Positions 1 through 5,662 of a stretch of DNA of 7,276 nt are shown in pieces. Below the pieces are notes generated by a model, which did no database searches, was not told the origin of the DNA, and saw nothing but the letters and a program-made list of their open reading frames with translations. The position numbers and the translations under genes were made by a program. This DNA is from an uncultured Bacteroidales bacterium. GTDB lineage: Bacteria > Bacteroidota > Bacteroidia > Bacteroidales > Paludibacteraceae. Location: assembly GCA_937885465.1 (NCBI GenBank), contig CAKZZM010000101.1, positions 1 through 7,276 on the forward strand, in the 5' to 3' direction. How positions within the stretch are numbered: the stretch's first letter is position 1; each line of letters begins with the position of its first letter.

Positions 1-42
1 GACAAACGGAATTGTCTTTCGAGGAGTAAATGCGCCGCGCGA

Positions 43-69
43 GTGCCAAAAGTCCACCACTTTTGGCAC
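43..69. repeat. Perfect inverted repeat, 11-base arms
   Basis: The arms are GTGCCAAAAGT (43-53) and ACTTTTGGCAC (59-69) around a five-base loop CCACC. The complementarity is perfect. No T-run follows on either strand, so it does not look like an ordinary intrinsic terminator. It could be an RNA hairpin at the end of a gene outside the window, or a protein-binding palindrome. Confidence 0.8.
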
Positions 70-111
70 ATAGAACACCTTATGGAACAACTTAAAAATT
101 CAAAGAATATG

Positions 112-130
112 CCGCACATCGGATGTGCGG
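112..130. repeat. Perfect inverted repeat, 9-base arms
   Basis: The arms are CCGCACATC (112-120) and GATGTGCGG (122-130) around a single base; as RNA this would fold as an 8-bp stem with a three-base loop. An A-rich stretch follows rather than a T-run, so termination on the plus strand is unlikely. Confidence 0.75.
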
Positions 131-200
131 GAAAAGAAGAAAAGTTGCCCGTCAAATGAGCGGAGAATGGCAGGAGGAAAAGGTGCAGCGGTGGGGATGT

Positions 201-288
201 GAACCGTAATTAGACCGTAACTGAACCGTGTTTAGACCGTGGGGAAGATAGAGGGAAGAAAGAGGGAACAAAGAGGGGACAAAGAGGA
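201..288. repeat. Tandem array with an 11-base period, two repeat families in the same phase
   Basis: Eight consecutive 11-base units can be laid out from base 201. The first four are GAACCGTAATT, AGACCGTAACT, GAACCGTGTTT and AGACCGTGGGG; they alternate, so they also form two copies of a 22-base repeat sharing the core ACCGT. The next four (245-288) are AAGATAGAGGG, AAGAAAGAGGG, AACAAAGAGGG and GACAAAGAGGA. The phase is kept across the change of family, and a weaker G-rich echo continues to about 320. The period is not a multiple of three, which argues against coding. One unit is close to one helical turn, so the ACCGT cores would lie on one DNA face, as for iterons or cooperative regulator sites. 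The function is unknown. Confidence 0.7.
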
Positions 289-330
289 GAAGATGGCGGG
301 TGAGGGCGGCAGAGATGTGGCGGCAGGGAA

Positions 331-351
331 GTGGCGCATACAATGCGCCAC
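331..351. repeat. Perfect inverted repeat, 9-base arms
   Basis: The arms are GTGGCGCAT (331-339) and ATGCGCCAC (343-351) around the loop ACA. There is no T-run next to it, so I do not call it a terminator. It lies just downstream of the tandem array and is unrelated in sequence to the other hairpins of this region. Confidence 0.75.
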
Positions 352-416
352 GAATAGAAACGAGAAAAAAAGCGCAACACAAAAAGGCATGCAGATTGGG
401 TGACGCGGTCGGATGA

Positions 417-446
417 GGGGGGGGGCTTGCCGCTGACGCGGCAAGC
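417..446. repeat. G9 tract running into a perfect 9-bp hairpin
   Basis: Nine consecutive G occupy 417-425; the last G is the first base of a hairpin with arms GCTTGCCGC (425-433) and GCGGCAAGC (438-446) and loop TGAC. A T7 run lies about 20 bases further on, too far for a standard intrinsic terminator. The G tract may be length-variable by slippage. It sits about 70 bases upstream of the first promoter candidate. Confidence 0.7.
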
Positions 447-492
447 AGAGAACGAAAAGAAGCATTTTTTTGCGGAATGTTGGAGATACTGA

Positions 493-523
493 CTTGTTTT
501 GGCAGTTAAATATAGTAATTTTG
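493..523 (+). promoter_or_regulatory. Candidate upstream promoter (Bacteroidota type)
   Basis: CTTG at 493-496 (consensus TTTG, one mismatch), a 19-base spacer, then TAATTTTG at 516-523, which matches the -7 consensus TAnnTTTG. Transcription would begin near 530 and give the methyltransferase operon a leader of roughly 100 bases. That leader contains a five-codon frame (557-574) which may be chance. Confidence 0.5.
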
Positions 524-576
524 CGGAGTGAAAACAGAAAAAAAAAGGTGCAAAAAATGAGATTTATGCGTTAAAA

Positions 577-608
577 CTTGTATAAATGCTTATTTTTTTG
601 TACTTTTG
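577..608 (+). promoter_or_regulatory. Main candidate promoter of the restriction-modification operon
   Basis: CTTG at 577-580 (one mismatch to TTTG), a 20-base spacer, then TACTTTTG at 601-608, a full match to TAnnTTTG. The start point would be near 615, leaving a leader of only about 14 bases before the ATG at 629. It forms a tandem pair with the candidate at 493-523. Confidence 0.65.
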
Positions 609-628
609 CGGTCTAAATTAGTAAAGTT

Positions 629-1630
629 ATGTGCGGAACAGCCGAATTAAATATAGCGCAAGCAAACAAAAAAGATGAGTTCTATACTCAACTTGTTGAT
701 ATTGAAGCCGAATTGAAATACTATAAAAACTATTTCAAAGGTAAAATAGTGTATTGTAATTGCGATGATTCCGCCGTTAGCAACTTTACTAAATTCTTTA
801 TTCTGCACTTTGAGGACTACGGTATTAAACGCTTGATTTCTACTTGCTATAAGCCTCATTACACAGACCTATTTACACAACAAACATCAGTTCCTGCGAC
901 TTTTATAGACTATGACGGCACACCCGAAACATTGCGACCAAAGCAACTCAAAGGTGATGGCGATTTTCGCAGCAAAGAGTGTGTGCAATTCTTGCAAGAA
1001 AGCGATGTTGTAGTTACAAATCCGCCTTTCTCATTATTCCGTGATTTCGTTGCACAACTCTTTAAGTATCAAAAAGATTTCTTGATAATAGGCAATGTAA
1101 ATGCTATTTCCTACAAAGATTGTTTTGAGCATATTTTGAAAAATGAGATGTGGCTCGGTCAAAGCATACATAGTGGAGACCGTGAGTTCCAAGTGCCTGA
1201 TGATTATCCACTTGAAGCGGCAGGTTTTAGAGTAGATGCAGAAGGGAAAAAATATATCCGTGTAAAGGGTGTGCGTTGGTTTACAAATATTGATTATGAG
1301 GGCAGGCACACATGGCTAAAACTTACAGAACCATATATTCCGGAACGCTATCCTAAATTTGATAATATCGATGCTATCAATGTAAGCAAGACGAAAGATA
1401 TACCATACAACTACGATGGCATTATGGGAGTGCCTATCACATATTTGGATTTCTTCAATCCCGAACAATTCATTCTGATTGGCAACGAATATTCTCTTAA
1501 TGTTGCAGGTGGTCGTGGTTATGTAAATGGGCAAAGAATGTATAGTCGTATTTTCATACGGCGCAATCCTAATGCTCCACAACCTATTGTTTTTACAATG
1601 GGAAATTTGTTTGAAAGTGCAACAATATGA
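629..1630 (+). CDS. EcoRI-family adenine-specific DNA methyltransferase
   Basis: This probably transfers a methyl group from S-adenosylmethionine to N6 of adenine in the recognition site, protecting one strand from the endonuclease encoded downstream. The 333-residue product is close in size to M.EcoRI. It shows the family's N-terminal signature (KKDEFYTQL, about residues 14-22), followed by a YCNCDDSAVSNFTKFF segment (about 42-57) that probably belongs to the cofactor-binding part. The catalytic motif IV is NPPFSLF beginning at Asn131, the NPPF form typical of gamma/beta-type N6-adenine methylases. The ATG at 629 gives the expected short lead before the conserved N-terminus; no strong ribosome binding site is visible, as is normal for this phylum. 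It is first in a three-gene operon and its stop overlaps the next start (ATGA at 1627-1630). The family call is firm. The site need not be GAATTC: the partner endonuclease is of the AlwI family, and a GAATTC does occur at 7003-7008. Confidence 0.9.
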   Translation: MCGTAELNIAQANKKDEFYTQLVDIEAELKYYKNYFKGKIVYCNCDDSAVSNFTKFFILHFEDYGIKRLISTCYKPHYTDLFTQQTSVPATFIDYDGTPETLRPKQLKGDGDFRSKECVQFLQESDVVVTNPPFSLFRDFVAQLFKYQKDFLIIGNVNAISYKDCFEHILKNEMWLGQSIHSGDREFQVPDDYPLEAAGFRVDAEGKKYIRVKGVRWFTNIDYEGRHTWLKLTEPYIPERYPKFDNIDAINVSKTKDIPYNYDGIMGVPITYLDFFNPEQFILIGNEYSLNVAGGRGYVNGQRMYSRIFIRRNPNAPQPIVFTMGNLFESATI

Positions 1631-2631
1631 GCCAACACTACAAAATAGAAAGTCGCAGATACATCGGAAATAAAAGCAAACTCAATAAATGGATAATGCA
1701 AATTATCAGTGAGCAAGCACCCGATGCAACAACTTTTTGCGATATTTTTGCAGGTACAGGCACTGTTGCGAATCAAGCCGTAATGCACTATAAAAAAGTA
1801 ATCATAAATGATTTACTCTTTTCAAATCAAGCAATCTATAATGCTTTCTTTGCAAAGGGTGCTTTCAATGTAAAGAAATTGCAAAACATTATAGATACTT
1901 TGAACCAAGCGGAAGCGACCGAAGATAATTGGTTTTCTACAAGTTATGGGGACAAGTATTTTGCAATGCCTGTGGCTCGCAAAGTTGGCTATATTCGTGA
2001 GCAGATAGAGCAATTAAAGTCACAACTTACCGACAAAGAGTATAATATCTTACTTGCCTCGCTTATTTATAGCATTGACCGCCTTGCAAATACTGTGGGG
2101 CATTTCGAGGCGTATATAAAGCAACCCACCGACAAGACCGAACTTGTATTGCAACTTATAGAGGCGCAAAGTTTTGGCAATGTGGAGATTTACAGAGAAG
2201 ATGCTAACCGACTTGCACGGCAAATACACGCTGATATAGTCTATATAGACCCCCCCTATAATTCCCGCCAATACAGCCGATTTTATCATGTTTATGAAAC
2301 ACTTGTAAAATGGGATAAGCCCGAATTATACGGAGTTGCACGCAAGCCTGAACCTGAAAATTTGAGTGAGTATTGCAGTTCGAGAGCATTTGAGGCTTTT
2401 CAAGACCTGATTAACCATCTACAAGCAAAATATATTGTTGTATCTTACAATAATACATACACATCCAAAAGTAAGTCATCACAAAATAAAATTACTTTGG
2501 AACAAATCCAATCGGCATTAGAGGCGTGTGGCGAAACACAAGTATTTATGCGAAAATACAATGCTTTCAATGCAGGCAAAACCGACTTCGCCGACCACAA
2601 AGAATATCTATTTTTTACAAAAATATCCTAA
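1627..2631 (+). CDS. D12-class (Dam-like) N6-adenine DNA methyltransferase
   Basis: This is an S-adenosylmethionine-dependent N6-adenine methylase of the D12 (alpha) class, 334 residues. Motifs appear in the order expected for that class: motif X-like RRYIGNKSKL (10-19), motif I DIFAGTGTVA (39-48) for cofactor binding, a central target-recognition stretch, and motif IV DPPY (208-211) followed by NSRQYSRFYHVYETL. The start ATG overlaps the stop of the preceding methylase, implying translational coupling. Two methylases of different families beside one type IIS endonuclease suggest that each modifies one strand of an asymmetric site; this is inference from known type IIS systems. An orphan Dam role is less likely because of the tight operon. 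The DPPY codons contain a C7 run (2250-2256), an oddity at the catalytic motif that slippage would disrupt. Confidence 0.92.
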   Translation: MSQHYKIESRRYIGNKSKLNKWIMQIISEQAPDATTFCDIFAGTGTVANQAVMHYKKVIINDLLFSNQAIYNAFFAKGAFNVKKLQNIIDTLNQAEATEDNWFSTSYGDKYFAMPVARKVGYIREQIEQLKSQLTDKEYNILLASLIYSIDRLANTVGHFEAYIKQPTDKTELVLQLIEAQSFGNVEIYREDANRLARQIHADIVYIDPPYNSRQYSRFYHVYETLVKWDKPELYGVARKPEPENLSEYCSSRAFEAFQDLINHLQAKYIVVSYNNTYTSKSKSSQNKITLEQIQSALEACGETQVFMRKYNAFNAGKTDFADHKEYLFFTKIS

Positions 2632-2634
2632 ATT

Positions 2635-4233
2635 ATGCCAAACAATGTAAGACATGGGAAACGCCTATATAAGCAAATGGCACTTGAAGTAGCTGTAAGA
2701 AACCCTGAAAGATACGAGGGCATTTTGAAAACATTTGCCAAATTTGATGGTACTATTTTAGATGATGAGGGCATCCTTGAAATATATGCCCAACTATATT
2801 TGGATGAAGTCGTTACAAGCGATGCTCTCGCCGATGTAACTTTAACACCGCAAATCGCCAAAAGGTGGGTAGAAGATAATTGCAGTCATAATAACGAGTG
2901 GGGCTATCCGACCGGCTATCAAGCGGCATTTACAAGGTATTTGAAAACACTATCCGAGTTTGGCTTTATCTATGCGCAATATAATCAAGCCTTGCGCCTT
3001 TCTCCTGTTGCTATGGCACTTGTAAAAGGTCGCATAACATTATCAGAGGCTTTTGCTCTGCAATCAATGCGTTTCTGGCGCAAGTCCCCTTATCGTCGCG
3101 TACTCAATGATTTTAATTTCTTTGAGTTCATTATTGATGCTATAAGACGACAAAAAGAGGTTGGGCATCGTCTATCTTACAACCAGTTAATGGTTGGACT
3201 ATTCTCAGAAGATGGCAATGTGTCAGATTTTTTGGAATTGTTAGAGGATAGCAAAATCGGAAATGACGAAGACAAAGCATACGCTTTAGTGTTACAAAGA
3301 TACAATCAAATAGATGACGAACATGCAAGAATTGCACAACAAAATTCTGCTTTCAGAGATTACGGAAACACTGTATTCCGTGTCCTGCAACTTACAGGCT
3401 TTATAACAGTCGATTATTCAGGAGTTTTGATGCTTTCACCTAATGAAAACCGTATGCCGTTTTACGAAGCATTAAAAGCGCAAAATTTCCAAATCACTGA
3501 AACCGCAAAAGAAGATGAAGAAGAGTATTTTGAGTTGTTGGGTTCGTTTGATTCTAAACTTGAAGCACTGATTTTGTCTTTCCGTGAAGCACAAGATAAT
3601 TCAACAGCGGAGTACAACAAAAAGATACCCAAAATTATTGAATCCTATAGCCTCACACCAGAACTCATAGAACAAGCTCTAATCAAAGTTTCAAGCGGTG
3701 ACAAGCGAGGAAAAGACGCATTTTGGTTTATTCAAGAGCCAGTTAAGTTTGAGTTCCTTTTAACCTTGTTTGTGTACTCATATTATGGCGAAAAGTTTGT
3801 CTATAAACCCAACTATATTTGCGATGAAGCAGGTATTCCATATTCACACGCCCCCGGTAATATCGGTGATATAGAAATATACAATAATAGTTTGTATTGG
3901 CTCATAGAAGCAACCCTTATTCGCTCAAAAAATCAACAAGTAAATAACGAAACGGTAAATCTTTTCCGACATATAGATAATACCCAAAATGGTAAAAAAT
4001 ACTTGACACTTGTTGCCCCTTATGTCCACGATGATACGAAACTTATTTTCAATGTTGCTTCTGTTATTACAATGATAAAGAGCAATATGTTACTTCTCAA
4101 TTCCGATGCACAAACAACAGAACAATTTATTGGCGATGTCAAAGGGGATTCCTATTTCGATACAATCCATAACCGTACAATATCATTTATTTCAGAATTG
4201 AAAGAACAAATAGATAAATGTATAGTTGAATAA
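2635..4233 (+). CDS. AlwI-family type IIS restriction endonuclease
   Basis: The 532-residue protein has the two-part build of AlwI, PleI, MlyI and N.BstNBI/BspD6I: an N-terminal DNA-recognition half and a C-terminal cleavage domain that cuts a few bases outside the site. The N-terminal half shows the family's helical pattern, including GYQAAFTRYLKTLSEFGF (about residues 98-115) and LRLSPVAMALVKGRITL. The cleavage domain contains PNYICDEAGIPYSHAPGNIGD. The likely metal-binding acidic residues are Glu373 (KFEFL), Asp412 (GDIEI), Glu425 (LIEAT) and Glu439. Their spacings match within one residue those I recall for BspD6I (E418, D456, E469, E482). The start ATG lies three bases after the methylase stop, so the gene is the last of the operon, after both protecting methylases. 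No control (C) protein gene is visible. The site cannot be read from the sequence; characterised relatives recognise GGATC or GAGTC. The gene appears intact. Confidence 0.9.
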   Translation: MPNNVRHGKRLYKQMALEVAVRNPERYEGILKTFAKFDGTILDDEGILEIYAQLYLDEVVTSDALADVTLTPQIAKRWVEDNCSHNNEWGYPTGYQAAFTRYLKTLSEFGFIYAQYNQALRLSPVAMALVKGRITLSEAFALQSMRFWRKSPYRRVLNDFNFFEFIIDAIRRQKEVGHRLSYNQLMVGLFSEDGNVSDFLELLEDSKIGNDEDKAYALVLQRYNQIDDEHARIAQQNSAFRDYGNTVFRVLQLTGFITVDYSGVLMLSPNENRMPFYEALKAQNFQITETAKEDEEEYFELLGSFDSKLEALILSFREAQDNSTAEYNKKIPKIIESYSLTPELIEQALIKVSSGDKRGKDAFWFIQEPVKFEFLLTLFVYSYYGEKFVYKPNYICDEAGIPYSHAPGNIGDIEIYNNSLYWLIEATLIRSKNQQVNNETVNLFRHIDNTQNGKKYLTLVAPYVHDDTKLIFNVASVITMIKSNMLLLNSDAQTTEQFIGDVKGDSYFDTIHNRTISFISELKEQIDKCIVE

Positions 4234-4262
4234 CTACAGCAAAAACAACCAAACTCACCAAC

Positions 4263-5483
4263 TCAAAATAAATCCCCAATTCTTTGCGGTTTATTACGTT
4301 CATCAAAGCGTAATAGACCGCAACTTTTTAGTCTGATTTCTATTGCTTGCCAACTTACACCATACAAATTACGCATATAATCTTGCATTCGACAATATCT
4401 TTGATAATTATTCGGTTGTGAATCTACAAATATATACTTTTGTCTAATATCCTCTTCTTTTCTGAATAAATTAAAACCAATGTTAAGTTTTCTATCAGGT
4501 AACAGCAACCAACTTGCAAAATGATTTGCTTGACGTTCTAAACAACTCACACCCTCACTATTCAACGATAATGATGTTTCAGTTTCTCCATATTCTTCTA
4601 ACATATCATGCAATGCTTCAGAGTGTAAAATATAATGCCCTATCTCATGTGCCACTGTGAAATTACGTACATTTCCTGTTTGCATAATAGATAGTATAAT
4701 TTTCTTTCGTTCAATATCTAACAATCCTAATTGTCCTGTCTCTAATCTCTCATATTCAATATGCAAACCCAAATAATCCAACACCTTATTTAGTGATTTA
4801 TCCGCTTCTAATTCAGATGCATTTGCCAATTCTAACAAATCTTTGACCCTTCGTTCAATATCTGTATTTTTAAGATATTTAACCGCCACGAACTCATCCT
4901 TTAGTCCTATGCCACCATCCTCCAACATTTGGCGTATTTCCTTAAACTTGTAATTATCAAATAGAATAATCTTGTTTGCTACACTCTCGCCCATCAAACA
5001 ATTATATAATTTTGCATCATTTTCAATATAATTGTATCGCCGTGAAACAATGATTGTGTGTTTCTGTTCATCTAAATTTACTACAATCAAACCAATACCA
5101 AAATAATTAGCAGATTCTATTGTTTGCTTACTAAATGATGAAGTTGTTACCATAAAGCCTTTTACCCGCGTAGTTCGAGTATGCTCTATCTTATTCTGAA
5201 ATTCTTGAAAATCTGATTTATCTACAATGTGATTATAATTTTTACACTCAAATACATACACAATATAAGGCTTATCAATCCCCTCACTTAAATCCAAATC
5301 TGATTCTTGTAAATAGCAATCAATACTGACATCCGCCACATAACTATCGTTTTGTTCCATTGTATAGCGTTTATGTTTGCGGATATATGCAATAATACCA
5401 TCTTTATTATGCGGATTTATTACACTTTGCAAGTAATTGTATACAAAGTCTTCTAATTTATTTCCCTTTTCTGTTGTATTCAT
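4263..5483 (-). CDS. Fusion of an Mrr-like PD-(D/E)xK nuclease with an ImmA/IrrE-type HExxH peptidase
   Basis: Numbered from the ATG at 5483, the product has 406 residues. Residues 1 to about 150 form an Mrr-like nuclease: GNKLEDFVYNYL (7-18, Glu11), DVSID (51-55), FECKNY with the E-x-K pair Glu79/Lys81, and VTTSSFSKQTIESANYFGIGLIVV, the usual end of that fold. Residues from about 215 match the ImmA/IrrE (DUF955) metallopeptidase: HEIGH (279-283) with a probable third zinc ligand Glu316 in ERQANHFASWLLLP. ImmA/IrrE proteins typically cleave a helix-turn-helix repressor, but none is encoded in the window. A frame continues upstream to a TTG at 5507, but that codon overlaps the -7 box, so the ATG at 5483 is preferred. 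The gene converges on the endonuclease with a 29-base gap. It may couple stress or invasion sensing to DNA cleavage; this is inference. Both domain calls are strong; the joint role is unknown. Confidence 0.85.
   Translation of the reverse strand: MNTTEKGNKLEDFVYNYLQSVINPHNKDGIIAYIRKHKRYTMEQNDSYVADVSIDCYLQESDLDLSEGIDKPYIVYVFECKNYNHIVDKSDFQEFQNKIEHTRTTRVKGFMVTTSSFSKQTIESANYFGIGLIVVNLDEQKHTIIVSRRYNYIENDAKLYNCLMGESVANKIILFDNYKFKEIRQMLEDGGIGLKDEFVAVKYLKNTDIERRVKDLLELANASELEADKSLNKVLDYLGLHIEYERLETGQLGLLDIERKKIILSIMQTGNVRNFTVAHEIGHYILHSEALHDMLEEYGETETSLSLNSEGVSCLERQANHFASWLLLPDRKLNIGFNLFRKEEDIRQKYIFVDSQPNNYQRYCRMQDYMRNLYGVSWQAIEIRLKSCGLLRFDERNKPQRIGDLF
4284..4329 (+). terminator. Intrinsic terminator of the restriction-modification operon, inside the convergent gene
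   Basis: The arms 4284-4298 (TTGCGGTTTATTACG) and 4309-4323 (CGTAATAGACCGCAA) pair over 15 positions with a single T/G wobble, around a ten-base loop, and are followed by C then TTTTT (4325-4329). On the plus strand this is a good intrinsic terminator about 50 bases after the endonuclease stop. On the minus strand no T-run follows. The same bases encode the last residues of the nuclease-peptidase (around RFDERNKPQRI), so coding and termination share the DNA. Confidence 0.75.
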
Positions 5484-5504
5484 ACCTATTATACTTTTTG
5501 ACCA

Positions 5505-5536
5505 CAAAATTACTACACATTATTCAAAACACCAAA
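5505..5536 (-). promoter_or_regulatory. Promoter of the nuclease-peptidase gene
   Basis: Read on the minus strand: TTTG (5536-5533), a spacer of exactly 20 bases, then TAATTTTG (5512-5505). Both boxes match the Bacteroidota vegetative consensus perfectly. Transcription should begin near 5498, leaving a leader of about 15 bases before the ATG at 5483. This decides the start codon, since the alternative TTG at 5507 would lie inside the -7 box. Confidence 0.8.
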
Positions 5537-5543
5537 TTGCATT

Positions 5544-5563
5544 TTGGGCATAAACACGCCCAA
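5544..5563. promoter_or_regulatory. Palindrome upstream of the nuclease-peptidase promoter, candidate operator
   Basis: TTGGGC (5544-5549) and GCCCAA (5558-5563) form a perfect inverted repeat with an eight-base centre. It begins eight bases beyond the -33 box of the minus-strand promoter, in the gap between divergent genes. Its size and spacing suit a dimeric helix-turn-helix regulator, the kind of protein that ImmA/IrrE peptidases usually target. No such regulator is encoded in the window, so this is inference. Confidence 0.4.
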
Positions 5564-5583
5564 CAACCTATTCAAAAACCCCG

Positions 5584-5592
5584 TAACTTTGC
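5584..5592 (+). promoter_or_regulatory. Candidate -7 box ahead of the DUF1016 gene
   Basis: TAACTTTGC matches TAnnTTTGC, but no TTTG lies 19-21 bases upstream, so the promoter is incomplete or weak. It points toward the truncated nuclease gene at 5663. The stretch after it (about 5608-5650) is more GC-rich than its surroundings and contains an imperfect hairpin (GCGGAC...GCCCGC) and the 8-base palindrome GTGCGCAC. It may be a leftover from whatever preceded the truncation. Confidence 0.4.
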
Positions 5593-5662
5593 ACCGTCAA
5601 AACATAGGAACGCGGACATCCTCGCCCGCATAGTGCGCACAGTCCCTAATTATTGACCGGGT

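Larger units (their letters stand above)
1..628. other. Intergenic region upstream of the restriction-modification operon, no convincing gene
   Basis: No reading frame here resembles a protein I recognise. The long minus-strand frames translate to low-complexity Ser/Leu/Pro/Phe-rich strings because the plus strand is purine-rich between about 160 and 330, so I regard them as spurious. The region instead holds four perfect hairpins (43-69, 112-130, 331-351, 425-446), a tandem array with an 11-base period (about 201-288), a run of nine G (417-425) and two promoter candidates (493-523 and 577-608). Composition changes sharply near 450-480, from purine/GC-rich to AT-rich, which may mark the boundary between host flank and the acquired operon. 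A 25-codon frame at 82-159 is possible but unsupported. Confidence 0.75.

Noticed and set aside
82..159. A 25-codon plus-strand frame starting with ATG
   Set aside because: It has no promoter or ribosome binding site that I can see, spans a perfect hairpin, and nothing else supports translation.
152..465. Two minus-strand open frames of about 76 residues in the 5' flank
   Set aside because: They translate to low-complexity Ser/Leu/Pro/Phe-rich strings, overlap the period-11 array and several hairpins, and match no family I know; they follow from purine-rich DNA on the other strand.
557..574. A five-codon leader frame (MRFMR) between the two promoter candidates
   Set aside because: It is too short to distinguish from chance; no attenuator structure follows it.
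5484..5507. Longer start (TTG at 5507) for the nuclease-peptidase
   Set aside because: It would place the start codon inside the consensus -7 box; the ATG at 5483 fits the promoter geometry and the family's N-terminus.
5474..5656. A 60-codon plus-strand frame ahead of the DUF1016 gene
   Set aside because: It overlaps the divergent promoter and palindrome, uses no convincing start, and its end (VPNY) does not resemble the missing N-terminus of DUF1016 proteins.
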